A stretch of 38,241 nucleotides of DNA, from NCBI RefSeq assembly GCF_016888135.1, contig NZ_JACSWB010000239.1, positions 1 through 38,241 of the forward strand, given 5' to 3'. This DNA is from Leptolyngbya sp. CCY15150 (GTDB taxonomy: Bacteria > Cyanobacteriota > Cyanobacteriia > RECH01). The notes under the pieces were generated by a model that ran no database searches, was not told the DNA's origin, and saw nothing but the letters and a program-made list of their open reading frames with translations. A program made the position numbers and the translations under genes. Positions 8,901-18,479 of the stretch are shown in pieces (positions within the stretch are counted from its first letter, which is position 1; every line of letters begins with the position of its first letter).

Positions 8901-11900
8901 CCCATGGCGTGATCGATCTGAGTGGGGCGCTCAGCGACTTGGCAGAAACGGCCGCCGCGATCGCCCAGTTAGATCTAGTGATCACCGTCGATACCGCCGT
9001 GGCCCACCTGAGCGGAGCCCTGGGGCAACCCACCTGGGTTCTATTGCCCGCCATGGCCGACTGGCGCTGGATGGTCGACCGCTCCGACAGCCCCTGGTAT
9101 CCCACCGCTCGCCTGTTCCGCCAAACCACATCGGGAGATTGGTCGCCGGTCATAGCAGCGATCGCTACCGCCCTGACCACCCCATCCTTCCTGGCTCCAC
9201 CGTCCACACCTGTGGATCCAGCCCAGCATCGGTCAATCACTGCAACTTCACCCCAGATCGTCCCAGCCGCCAGCGATCGCCCCTCCCGGTCAGCCCTGCT
9301 AAAAACCGCCGTCGCCCAGCACCAAGCCGGTCAGCTAGAAGCCGCCAAAGCCCTGTACGAACAACTCCGCGATCGCTATCCCCAAGACGGCAACGCCATG
9401 CATCTCCTGGGAGTGATTGCCTACCAATCCGGTGAGCTAGACGAGGCGATCGCTCTTTATCAGCAAGCCCTAGACCGCCTGCCCCACTATGCCGAACTGC
9501 ACAATAACCTAGCCGTCGCCCTCGACAAAGCTGGACAGACGGAGCAAGCCCAAGGGCACTATCAACAAGCAATCGCCCTCAAGCCCGACTATGCCGAAGC
9601 CTGGCACAACCTCGGCACCCTCTACCAAGGACAAGACCGCATCGACGATGCCATTCAGCAGTATCAACAAGCGATCGCCCTCAAACCCAACTATGCCGAC
9701 GGCTACAACAGTTGGGGCAGCGCCCTCAAACGGGGCGATCGCCTAGAAGAAGCTCTCAACTACTACAACCGGGCTCTGGCCTTGGAGCCCAACCACTTGG
9801 AAGCACGCTGTGGCCGGGCCGCCGTCTTGCTCAAACTGGGCCAGTTCACCCAGGGCTGGGAGGACTACGAATGGCGCTGGCAGCATCCCGACTGTCCGCC
9901 CCGGCAGTTCCAGCAACCCATGTGGACGGGAGACGAGGTGCGCGGAACCCTGTTGCTTTATACCGAACAGGGGCTAGGAGACGCCATCCAAATGGTGCGC
10001 TATCTACCTCAGGTGCAGGCCAGGTGCGATCGCCTGTGGATTGAATGCCATCAGCCGGGTCTAGGACGTCTATTCCGCACCCTAGCCGCCAGCCTTGGGG
10101 GAGATATCCAGGTGTTTGAACTCGGTCAGGTACCGGACGGCGTGACCTACCAAGCGCCTTTCATGAGCCTGCCCCGCATCTTCGGCACCACTCTAGAGAC
10201 CATCCCCGCCGCCTGCCCCTATCTGCTGCCCCCCCCGGAAACCCTGGGTCCCCTCCCTGCTCACGATCCCCGTCGTGCCAACATTGGGATCGTGTGGACA
10301 GCCAACCGCTTGAGCAAAACCGGCGAGCAGCGCTCCTGTTCCCTAGATGACCTGAAACCCCTACTCTCTCTGGCGTCTCTGGCGTCCGTGAACCTCTACA
10401 GCCTGCAAAAAGACGTCTTACCCGAGGAACAGGCTGTCCTCGATCGGGCAGGGGTGATTAGCCTGGGCTCCCAGTTCACCGACCTGGCCGACACCGCTGG
10501 AGCGATCGCCCAACTCGATCTGGTGATCACCGTCGATACCGTGATTGCCCATCTAGCCGGGGCCCTAGGCAAACCCACCTGGGTACTCCTCCACCTCTCC
10601 TGCGACTGGCGCTGGTTGAGCGATCGCCCCGATAGCCCCTGGTATCCCACCCTGCGTCTCTTCCGCCAAACCCAGGCTAATGACTGGCAACCGGCGATCG
10701 CCCAACTCCTCGCCCAGCTTCAGGAGCACTACCCGATGACACCGCCCGCCCCCACGCCTACCAAACACATCCTGGGCGTAGGCTGGCCCATGAGCCTGAT
10801 GACCGGCTGGGGAAATTTTGGCATCAACCTCGTCCTTCAGCTTCAGCAGATGCCCGACTTCGCGCCCGTGCTGCTGGCTAAATCCGAGGCCATCGATCAG
10901 CTCAATCCCCTACACCGATCGCTCCTAGAACCGATCGTTGCGGAATACCAACGCCTGCAAGCGCTCCTAGACGCCAACCCCGGTAAACAGCTCCAGCTGA
11001 ATGTGCCGGTGCTCCATGCCCTAGGCAATGGCCTCCAAGGCGGACTCATGCCCAAGCTGCGGGGCGATCGCAATCTGGGGGTGATTTTCCTCGAAGATAC
11101 CCATCTGCCACCGGAGGCGATCGCTCGGGGACGTCAGTATGAGCTGCTGATCGCTGGCTCCCAATGGAACGAAACGGTCTTGCGGGCAGCGGGTCTTGAT
11201 CACGCCTATGCCTCTCCCCAGGGCATCGACCCCACCCGTTTCCATCCGGGCCCCAAATCAGGACTCCTGGGCGATCGCTTCGTGATCTTCTCCGGCGGCA
11301 AGCTGGAATATCGCAAGGGGCAGGATCTTGTGGTGGCGGCCGTGCGCCGCTTCGTGGAACGACATCCCGACACCCTCCTGCTCACCGCCTGGCATAATTT
11401 TTGGCCCCAGTTCATGCAGGGCATAGACCGCAGTCATGTTCAGGGTCTACCGACCATCGATGCCCAGCGCCGCCTTCAGGTCAAACCTTGGTTGGCCGCC
11501 AACGGCATTCCACCTCAACAGGTCATAGATATTGGCCCCATTCCTAACTACCTGATGGGGGAAGTGATCCGAGAAGCCGATGTCGCCGTTTTTCCCAATC
11601 GGGGGGAAGGCGGTACTAACCTAGCAGCCATGGAGTGCCTGGCCTGCGGCATTCCCACGATTCTTTCCGCCAATACCGGTCATTTGGATATCATCGGCGA
11701 GCATTGTTATCCCCTCCGCCACCAAGCTCCCGTGCAGCCCATTGCGCCGTTTGTGGGCGTTGAGGGCTGGGGTGAATCCGATGTGGATGAGATCGTGGAG
11801 GCGTTGGAACAGGTCTACAGCGATCGCTCCACGGCCCGCCAAAAGGGGCAAGCCGCCGCCGAGTTTATGCAGGACTGGACATGGGCCAAGCAAGTGCGCC

Positions 11901-11938
11901 GCATGGGTGAGATTCTTCAACGAACTGGGGTAGTGTAG
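5948..11938 (+). CDS. giant protein: three TPR + GT9-like modules followed by a GT4 glycosyltransferase
   Basis: A 1996-residue protein without a signal peptide or membrane segment. Module 1 (about residues 1-550) has some seven TPRs, then a heptosyltransferase-like GT9 domain. Module 2 (about 570-1080) has six TPRs plus GT9-like. Module 3 (about 1113-1600) has five TPRs plus GT9-like. Every module shows the same landmarks in order: YEWR or YEWRW, EQGxGDAI, MSLP, GxVWxA, SLQ, ITVDT, then HLxGALGxPxWxLL, DWRW and SPWYPT. Residues about 1607-1996 form a GT4 domain with SGGKLEYRKGQDLVVAAV and FPNRGEGGTNLAAMECLACG (ExxxxxxxE type). Proline-rich linkers join the modules. Proteins with one TPR-GT9 unit are common in cyanobacteria and are thought to glycosylate proteins or surface glycans; this activity and its substrate are inferred. 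The frame opens at a TTG at 5855, but the ATG at 5948 begins directly before the first TPR and is preferred. The next gene, sqdX, is convergent and also encodes a GT4 enzyme. Confidence 0.85.
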   Translation: MSFSSSDHLQTALQHHQAGRWHEAAQLYRQVLAQHPSHTEALKLLGTLAEQTQDLPLALNAYQEAIATEPTQIHLYLSLGRLYHRHHQISEAIAVYQQALDRGVAAATLQAQLAAALDDQQDYAAAAQHYQQAIALDPQDALLHHNLGTVCHKQQDLSQAIRHYQRAIALKADYAKAHLNLGTALQQLGETHQAIAAYEQAIALDPSLALAYDALGSIYLALGDLSRAVDYYRQAIALQPDHADTHVNLAMALLRSGDLAAGFTEYEWRRRDRPLPEPRWDGSPLQGQVILLHAEQGFGDAIQFIRYVSAVVQRGGRVWVGCPSPLVRLFQSVPGVETAGSAIDAGQVQQHAALMSLPHLLGTTLETIPAPIPYIDLAPLWDTRAQAIAARIATFAEQVPSHRRIGLVWAGSAGNPDDQYRTCPAALLQPLLAQPKCLFYSLQVGDRRSELATLAPQGEVLDLGDDVQDFADTAIAISQLDGVITVDTAVAHLAGALGKPVWILLSTQPDWRWLDERRDSPWYPTARLFRQPQPGDWSTVIANVGRAIAQGGLPRSPKPSADPSPAQPVEPHLSVIQQGFVHHQAGRLEQAAPFYQSILQQDPDHMEALQLLGTLVCQQQRYAEGADYLRRALALKPTYAEGYYNLGSALQNLEQSEEAIAAFQQAIALRPDYPEAHLNLGTIYKRRQQYAEAAEQFQAAIALRPDYAKAWRSLGSVLRIQNRCEEAIPCYERALAIDPTYAHAYSSWGYLLTEMGQLPAAMEKYEQAIALDPDHVDAQFGRAALHLRMGNFLEGFAGYEWRWKYDYCPPRDFFQPLWTGDRFAGKTLLLHDEQGLGDAIQAMRFVPLVIALGGRVVLECRDVLMRLFQTVPGVDQWVIRGEPLPEFDCHAPLMSLPWLLQITLDTLPNQVPYLSVPPTTQLTLPATPPGIRKLGIVWAANPVNKTGSKRSCPLDHWQAIAQQPGLQLYSLQKDPNPEDQAWLRAHGVIDLSGALSDLAETAAAIAQLDLVITVDTAVAHLSGALGQPTWVLLPAMADWRWMVDRSDSPWYPTARLFRQTTSGDWSPVIAAIATALTTPSFLAPPSTPVDPAQHRSITATSPQIVPAASDRPSRSALLKTAVAQHQAGQLEAAKALYEQLRDRYPQDGNAMHLLGVIAYQSGELDEAIALYQQALDRLPHYAELHNNLAVALDKAGQTEQAQGHYQQAIALKPDYAEAWHNLGTLYQGQDRIDDAIQQYQQAIALKPNYADGYNSWGSALKRGDRLEEALNYYNRALALEPNHLEARCGRAAVLLKLGQFTQGWEDYEWRWQHPDCPPRQFQQPMWTGDEVRGTLLLYTEQGLGDAIQMVRYLPQVQARCDRLWIECHQPGLGRLFRTLAASLGGDIQVFELGQVPDGVTYQAPFMSLPRIFGTTLETIPAACPYLLPPPETLGPLPAHDPRRANIGIVWTANRLSKTGEQRSCSLDDLKPLLSLASLASVNLYSLQKDVLPEEQAVLDRAGVISLGSQFTDLADTAGAIAQLDLVITVDTVIAHLAGALGKPTWVLLHLSCDWRWLSDRPDSPWYPTLRLFRQTQANDWQPAIAQLLAQLQEHYPMTPPAPTPTKHILGVGWPMSLMTGWGNFGINLVLQLQQMPDFAPVLLAKSEAIDQLNPLHRSLLEPIVAEYQRLQALLDANPGKQLQLNVPVLHALGNGLQGGLMPKLRGDRNLGVIFLEDTHLPPEAIARGRQYELLIAGSQWNETVLRAAGLDHAYASPQGIDPTRFHPGPKSGLLGDRFVIFSGGKLEYRKGQDLVVAAVRRFVERHPDTLLLTAWHNFWPQFMQGIDRSHVQGLPTIDAQRRLQVKPWLAANGIPPQQVIDIGPIPNYLMGEVIREADVAVFPNRGEGGTNLAAMECLACGIPTILSANTGHLDIIGEHCYPLRHQAPVQPIAPFVGVEGWGESDVDEIVEALEQVYSDRSTARQKGQAAAEFMQDWTWAKQVRRMGEILQRTGVV
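6344..6657 (+). repeat. HIP1 octamers at exact 102-base TPR period
   Basis: GCGATCGC occurs at 6344-6351, 6446-6453, 6548-6555 and 6650-6657, each exactly 102 bases (34 codons) from the last. In every unit it encodes the Ala-Ile-Ala of the TPR helix-B motif QAIAL. An additional out-of-phase copy is at 6527-6534. The same phase recurs in the TPR arrays of modules 2 and 3. The octamer therefore acts as part of the repeat unit at DNA level. Confidence 0.9.
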
Positions 11939-11995
11939 GCTGATCGAGCAAGATGTGACCCAGCGCAGGCACCCCATCAGAGCCGCGTCGATAGA

Positions 11996-13132
11996 TTACG
12001 CCGCCGACGGCAGGGAGCGGTAGTTGCTCACCACCTCTTGATAAAAGCCTTGAAGCTGTCGCGTAGCCGCCGACCAGCCCCACTTCTCTGCCTCTAAACG
12101 GGCATTGTGCCGGAGGGTATCCCGCTCAGCCTGTTGCGAAAGCAGGCGTTGCGTGGCAGCGATCGCCCCATAGTCATCCATCGGATCAAACAGATAGCCG
12201 TTCACACCATCGGTGACAATGTCGGGAATGCCGCCGGAGTTGGCCGCCACCACCGGGCAGCCGGCCGCCATCGCTTCTAGCAGCACTAGTCCCAAGGTTT
12301 CTGTCCGAGAGGGGAAAATAAACGCATCCGCCGAGGCAAACGCCGTGGCTAGGTCTAGCCCTTCTAAATAGCCCACAAAATGGGTCGGTGTTCCAGCAAA
12401 ATGTTTCTCAAGATCGGCCCGGTAGGGGCCATCGCCCACCAACGCCAAACGAGCATTGGGAATTGCCTCTAGCACCGGACGAATCCGATCAATTTCCTTC
12501 TCCGCCGACAGCCGTCCTACGTAGAGCAGCAAGGGACTCTCAGGATGCCCTTGACTGAGGCGCGATCGCATCTCGGCACAGGTGAGATGGGGCTGGAATA
12601 ACTCCGTATCCACGCCCCGCTGCCACACCGCCACTCGCTCAATGCCGTGGGTGGTGAGCTGCTCCTGCATCGCCGTGGAGGTACAGAGATTAATTTCTGC
12701 CTGATTGTGCGCCACCTTCAACAGTTCCCACATCACCCCTTCCAGCATTCCCAGCCCGTAATGCTCCAAATACTTGGGCAAGTGGGTATGGTAGGACGCC
12801 ACCAAGGGCACCTTGAGGTTCTTGGCATGGAACAGCCCCGCCAACCCCAAAACCGCTGGGTTGACCACATGCACTAAGTCCGGCTGAAATTCTTCAATGG
12901 TCTGCCCAATGGACGGCCGCGGCAGGGCTAGCTTAAGTTCTGGGTAGAGCGGCAGGGGGAACCCCGGCACCCCGTAAATTCTTGCCCCTTTATATTCCGT
13001 TAAGCCACCATCCGGCGACACCACCAACACCTGATCACCCAAGCGCTGTAGGTGCTCCACCGTATGCTTGAGACGGGTAACGATGCCATCAACTTTGGGT
13101 AAAAAGGTTTCAGTGAATAGGGCAATGCGCAT
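11996..13132 (-). CDS. sqdX: sulfoquinovosyltransferase SqdX (GT4)
   Basis: A 378-residue GT4 glycosyltransferase that transfers sulfoquinovose from UDP-sulfoquinovose to diacylglycerol, the last step of sulfolipid (SQDG) synthesis at the thylakoid/inner membrane. Visible marks are the N-terminal RIALFTETFLPKVDGIVTRL, the lipid-side motif ASYHTHLPKYLEHYGLG, the nucleotide-sugar region YVGRLSAEKEIDRIRP, and the EX7E motif in PSRTETLGLVLLEAMAAG. The length matches cyanobacterial SqdX. It lies 192 bases downstream of sqdB on the same strand, which strongly supports the assignment over a generic mannosyltransferase. No strong Shine-Dalgarno is visible before the ATG at 13132. Confidence 0.92.
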   Translation of the reverse strand: MRIALFTETFLPKVDGIVTRLKHTVEHLQRLGDQVLVVSPDGGLTEYKGARIYGVPGFPLPLYPELKLALPRPSIGQTIEEFQPDLVHVVNPAVLGLAGLFHAKNLKVPLVASYHTHLPKYLEHYGLGMLEGVMWELLKVAHNQAEINLCTSTAMQEQLTTHGIERVAVWQRGVDTELFQPHLTCAEMRSRLSQGHPESPLLLYVGRLSAEKEIDRIRPVLEAIPNARLALVGDGPYRADLEKHFAGTPTHFVGYLEGLDLATAFASADAFIFPSRTETLGLVLLEAMAAGCPVVAANSGGIPDIVTDGVNGYLFDPMDDYGAIAATQRLLSQQAERDTLRHNARLEAEKWGWSAATRQLQGFYQEVVSNYRSLPSAA

Positions 13133-13324
13133 GACTTAGAACGGGATGAGGGGACTGTAAGTAGGACAAGACAACAAGCATCACAGCATCAAGACGTACA
13201 GCAAGTACAGTACGTCCCAACCTAGACCAACCCACGTGCCCCATCGAGACGCCGATGTACACCACCCTAAGGTCAGTCAGGTCAGGCGATCGCCCCCAGA
13301 AGAAGCGATCGCCCTGCAACCAGG

Positions 13325-14710
<1,386 letters not shown>

Positions 14711-14742
14711 AAAAATCCCTAGTCCCCTTGGGGACTAGGGAT
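14711..14742 (-). terminator. strong intrinsic terminator of the NfeD-flotillin operon
   Basis: A perfect 13-base inverted repeat, ATCCCTAGTCCCC (14715-14727) and GGGGACTAGGGAT (14730-14742), has a 2-base centre. Read on the minus strand it ends in TTTTT. It lies 62 bases beyond the stop of the last flotillin gene and insulates sqdB. Confidence 0.92.
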
Positions 14743-14804
14743 CAACCATCCCAGACTATATGCCCCGGCCGTATGGACAAGTTCGCCATGGAAGCACTGG
14801 AACG

Positions 14805-16058
14805 CTAGCTGGAGGGCGGCTGCTCCTCCGAGCGGGTGAGATTGCGGACAGTTTGAGCTAGGTCAATGCCGGTGGAAGCACGCAATTGTTCATTCAAGGA
14901 TGCCAACTGTGGCACCGTTCCCCCTTGGGAAGCATCAATCACCGTGACATTTTGCACCGACAGCGGCGGCACCGTGGCGCTCATGGTTTTCAGCAAGATC
15001 TCTAGCTTTTGCAGCAGGAAGATTTCCCGAGCATTGGGGCCAGCCATTTTCCAGGATTCTGCCAGTTGGCGCGTCCCTTCGGCCTGGGCCTTGCCATCTT
15101 CAATGATGCTGGCGGCATCCCCCTGGGCACGGGCGATCGCTCGTTTGCAGTCTGCCTCCGCTGGAGCCACCACATCCGCCTGCAGTTGCTGAATCACCTG
15201 CTTAATGCGCTCTTGCTGCACCGGCAGTTCGGCCTGGGTGCGGGCCACCTCAGAGGCGATCGCTGCTTCGGCTTCGGCAATCAACGCTTGACGACGAGTT
15301 TTGGCATCTTGCATACGGCGCTCGGCATCGGCCTGGGAAATGGCAATGTCGCGATCCAACCGCTTCAGGGCCGTGCGCTTCGCATTATTGACCGAGGTGA
15401 TCGCCGATTCGGCCCGCGCTTGGGCTTCTGCGATCCGGGCATCGCGCAGCAAATCCGCACTTTGCTTACGACCAATAGAGTCTAGATAGCGCACCTCATC
15501 AGAAATATTCTGAATTTGCAGCGTATCCAGCACCAGGCCCATTTGCTCCAGGTCGTCCTCTGCTTCATCGAGCAGACTCTTGGCAAATGCCATCTTATCT
15601 TCATTCACCTGCTCAGGGGTGAGGCTAGCTAAGACACCGCGCAGATTACCCTCTAGGGTTTCCTTGGCAATGGATTCAATTTCCTTACGGCTCTTGCCCA
15701 GCAGACGCTCGATGGCGTTGTGGATGGTGGGTTCTTCCCCCGCCACCTTAATGTTGGCCACCCCTTCCACGGTTAGGGGAATGCCGCCCTTGGAATAGGC
15801 ATTGGAGACCCGTAGCTCGATGATCATGTTGCTGAGATCCATGCGCAGAGCCCGTTCCACCAAAGGCGTTCGCAGACTGCTGCCCCCCTTCACCAAGCGA
15901 TAGCCAATACGACGACCATCGCTCACCGTGCGCGAACTGCCCGCAAAAATGAGCACTTCACTGGGTTGGCACACATAGTAGAGATTGCGAATGATAAAGA
16001 CCGTGGCTCCGGTACCTAAGCCCAACAATCCTAGGATGGTGACAATAATAGCGGTCAT
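14805..16058 (-). CDS. flotillin-like band-7 protein (distal paralogue)
   Basis: A 417-residue SPFH/band-7 protein of the flotillin class, a membrane scaffold that clusters into lipid-ordered microdomains. The N-terminus has one hydrophobic segment (about residues 3-25: TAIIVTILGLLGLGTGATVF). A band-7 domain follows to about residue 190, with ETLEGNLRGVLASLTPEQVN typical of flotillins. Residues about 195-330 are a long Ala/Glu/Gln/Arg-rich coiled coil. The C-terminal part carries the region NAREIFLLQKLEILLKT. Its ATG overlaps the stop of the preceding flotillin as ATGA (16058-16055), so translation is probably coupled. It is a paralogue of that gene, sharing the YSKGG and ETLEGNLRGV blocks. 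Hetero-oligomer formation is inferred. Confidence 0.9.
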   Translation of the reverse strand: MTAIIVTILGLLGLGTGATVFIIRNLYYVCQPSEVLIFAGSSRTVSDGRRIGYRLVKGGSSLRTPLVERALRMDLSNMIIELRVSNAYSKGGIPLTVEGVANIKVAGEEPTIHNAIERLLGKSRKEIESIAKETLEGNLRGVLASLTPEQVNEDKMAFAKSLLDEAEDDLEQMGLVLDTLQIQNISDEVRYLDSIGRKQSADLLRDARIAEAQARAESAITSVNNAKRTALKRLDRDIAISQADAERRMQDAKTRRQALIAEAEAAIASEVARTQAELPVQQERIKQVIQQLQADVVAPAEADCKRAIARAQGDAASIIEDGKAQAEGTRQLAESWKMAGPNAREIFLLQKLEILLKTMSATVPPLSVQNVTVIDASQGGTVPQLASLNEQLRASTGIDLAQTVRNLTRSEEQPPSS

Positions 16059-17473
16059 TGGGAGGACTCCTGTATCGAGGGGGTCGAGGGGTTAGCAAGC
16101 TGCGCTTGGGGGCGCTGACGGTTGAGGGTGCTGGTGACATTTAAACCGAGGGTTTGATCCACCCGTTCTAGGAACTGACGCACCATTTCTGGATAGGCAT
16201 TCACCAAACTAGCGATCGCTTTCCCGTCGCCATTGTCAATCACGTTGATGTTGTGCAGTTCCACCCGCTGGGGAATTTGGGCCGCTTCCTTCAGCACCAT
16301 CTCAATTTGCTGAATCAAGAACACCTCGGACGCGTTAGCCCCCGTATCCATCCACACCTGATTGAGCAGATTGTTCACCTGGGCAGAGGCTTTGGCATTT
16401 TCTGCCAAGGGAGCTGCATGACCTCGGGCCATGAGTTCCTTGGCCTGGCGATCGGCTTCAGCAGGCAGCACTTCATCGGCTTCTAGGCGCAGACGTTCCA
16501 ACTCCGCCCGCACGGTTTGCAACAGTTGCTCAGCCCGAGCCCGAGCTTCCCGTCCGGCTGCATCCGTCCGCTCTTCCTCCGACTTCGCCTGTTGCTCTAG
16601 CTCCGCTTTAATGGTGCGCAGCTCATTTTGCTTGGATTGGATGATCGCCATGGCCTGCCGTTCGGCCACCTCGGCCTGCTGTTCACAGCCAGCTTCAATG
16701 CTTTCGGCTTCGGCCACAGCATCCGACTCTGCCATCTCCGCATCGCGCACAATCTGAGCAATGCGCCGCCGCCCGATGGAACTGAGGTAGTCCACATCAT
16801 CCGCCACGCTTTGAATCTTCAGGGTATCAATGTGCAAACCCAGCTTAGAGAGGTCTTTCGCCACATCACTGGTCATGCGTTCGGCAAATTCCAAACGGTC
16901 TTCGTTGATTTGCTCCGGCGTGAGCAGCGCCACCACCCCCCGCAAATTTCCCTCTAGGGTTTCGCGAGCCACGCGGGTAATCTCGGAGCGATCGCGATCG
17001 AGGAATCGTTCGATGGCATTGCCCACAAGCTGACGGTTGCTGGAGATTTTCACATTGGCGATCGCTTGAATATGCAGCGGTGTTCCCCCTTTGGAATAGG
17101 CATTGCGCACTTCCACCACCACCGGAATGGTGGTCATATCCATGCGCTTCACCGTTTCTAGAATGGGGATAGCAATCACCCGCCCACCAAAAATCACCCG
17201 GTAGCCCTGGTCTTGTCCTTCATCCGTGCGGTGTTTGCGTCCAGACAGAATGAGGATTTCATTGGGATTGCAAATTTTCAAAAAGTTGTTGAGAAACCAA
17301 ATCACCAACACCACAAAAAACAGGGAAAAGGCGATGGGCAACGCGGTACTCAGCTGATCATCATTGCGGCGCGCAGGGGCCGGAGCGCTACCGGGAACCT
17401 GGGCAACATAGTTAGCTTGGACTGGCGGGAAGCCCGTCATGGAATAAAGCTGAAAATTAGTCATAACAACCAT
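16055..17473 (-). CDS. flotillin-like band-7 protein (proximal paralogue)
   Basis: A 472-residue flotillin. A roughly 45-residue Pro/Ala-rich N-terminal extension precedes a membrane segment (about residues 45-65: LPIAFSLFFVVLVIWFLNNF). The band-7 domain then shows VRNAYSKGGTPLHIQAIANV and ETLEGNLRGVVALLTPEQIN. A coiled coil of Glu/Ala/Gln/Arg follows to about residue 375, ending in NASEVFLIQQIEMVLKEAA. ATGs at 17473 and 17464 are both possible starts; neither has a strong Shine-Dalgarno. It sits between the NfeD-like gene, 81 bases upstream, and its paralogue, which it overlaps by four bases. The three-gene order matches the association of NfeD-like proteins with flotillins seen in Bacillus yuaF-floT. 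Confidence 0.9.
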   Translation of the reverse strand: MVVMTNFQLYSMTGFPPVQANYVAQVPGSAPAPARRNDDQLSTALPIAFSLFFVVLVIWFLNNFLKICNPNEILILSGRKHRTDEGQDQGYRVIFGGRVIAIPILETVKRMDMTTIPVVVEVRNAYSKGGTPLHIQAIANVKISSNRQLVGNAIERFLDRDRSEITRVARETLEGNLRGVVALLTPEQINEDRLEFAERMTSDVAKDLSKLGLHIDTLKIQSVADDVDYLSSIGRRRIAQIVRDAEMAESDAVAEAESIEAGCEQQAEVAERQAMAIIQSKQNELRTIKAELEQQAKSEEERTDAAGREARARAEQLLQTVRAELERLRLEADEVLPAEADRQAKELMARGHAAPLAENAKASAQVNNLLNQVWMDTGANASEVFLIQQIEMVLKEAAQIPQRVELHNINVIDNGDGKAIASLVNAYPEMVRQFLERVDQTLGLNVTSTLNRQRPQAQLANPSTPSIQESSQ

Positions 17474-17554
17474 TGAGGATGAAGGGACTTGAAAAACCGC
17501 TACAGATTCCAGAAGGTGCCAGAGTAGAACCTACATCTAGCTTGCACCTCACAC

Positions 17555-18172
17555 CTAGGGGCAATCGGGCGGGGCAGCATCCGGCAGTTGTCCGATCGCA
17601 TCCTGTTGAGAGACCACCCAAACGCGATTCTTGCTCATGCTGACAATGAACACCGTATCGCCCACCTGAAATCCGTTGGGATCGTCCGTCAGCGCCATAA
17701 CGCCTAACGTCGTTCCGCGAATTTGAAGCTGAATCTTGCCTCGACTATTAGCATCAAAGGGAATTTCCACCGTTCCTGAAAGACCGACATAGTCGGTAGA
17801 ACGCACTAAACTATCGATGCGGCGGCGACCCAGTTGTCGCAGGGCGATCGCCACTATACTGCCACAGATCACCCCAATCCCGACAGACGTCAGCACCACC
17901 GTCGCCGCAACCATCTCTGTCGCAGAGAGCAGAATCCCCGACAGCCCAAAAAAGCAGGTGCCAAACGTCCAAAAGCGCAGGCTAAAAATCGGCAGCCACA
18001 GGCCACGACGCCGACGCAGGGGCGATCGCTCCTCCTCATCTCGGCGATCGGCTCCGACATCCATCTCAAATTCCGAGTCAAACTCTGCGCCATCTAGACC
18101 GCCCACGACGGCCAGAAGCACAAACAGGCCGCCCACAAGGCAGCATATCCAATACACAAGCAGCATGGTCAT
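17555..18172 (-). CDS. NfeD-like membrane protein, flotillin partner
   Basis: A 205-residue protein of the NfeD/YuaF type. The first hydrophobic segment is about residues 3-24. A charged cytoplasmic loop follows, rich in Asp/Glu and then Arg (DRRDEEERSPLRRRR). Two more hydrophobic stretches lie at about 58-85 and 88-110. The soluble C-terminal part (about 125-195) matches the small beta-barrel (OB-like) NfeD domain: LSGTVEIPFDANSRGKIQLQ and FQVGDTVFIVSMSKNRVWVV. NfeD-like proteins accompany flotillins and are thought to help assemble or place them. It is first in the operon, so the promoter should lie between 18173 and about 18300. Confidence 0.82.
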   Translation of the reverse strand: MTMLLVYWICCLVGGLFVLLAVVGGLDGAEFDSEFEMDVGADRRDEEERSPLRRRRGLWLPIFSLRFWTFGTCFFGLSGILLSATEMVAATVVLTSVGIGVICGSIVAIALRQLGRRRIDSLVRSTDYVGLSGTVEIPFDANSRGKIQLQIRGTTLGVMALTDDPNGFQVGDTVFIVSMSKNRVWVVSQQDAIGQLPDAAPPDCP

Positions 18173-18479
18173 TCAGCCCGCTGAAACAACTCTCCCCCAT
18201 CGTTCTCCCCTATAGTAAGCCGGGGCTAGAGACCAGACCACTAAGGAGCGGAGAGTCGTCATGGGTTGTAATGGAACCTGGGGGGCGATCGCTCCTCACC
18301 ACTACGATGACCACCGAAGAGCATTACAGAACGAAATGGACTGATTGAAGGAGAGCCAGAAAGGTTCAGGTGATTTCAAAGCCCCTCTACCGACCTGGGA
18401 GAGGGGTTTGGGGTGAGGGTCTTCGAGGGTTGTCCGTCTACCAGTGGAATGGCACAGGGATGAACCCAGCCTGCGGCTC
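18173..18479. other. intergenic region with a dispersed palindrome
   Basis: This stretch lies between the glutathione peroxidase stop and the NfeD start, both on the minus strand. It carries a hairpin with arms CCCCTCT (18382-18388) and AGAGGGG (18400-18406) followed on the plus strand by TTTGGGGTGAGGGT. This is a well-known type of dispersed repeat in cyanobacterial spacers. On the minus strand it may serve as a weak terminator for the peroxidase gene. The NfeD operon promoter must also be here, but no clear boxes were assigned. Confidence 0.6.
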
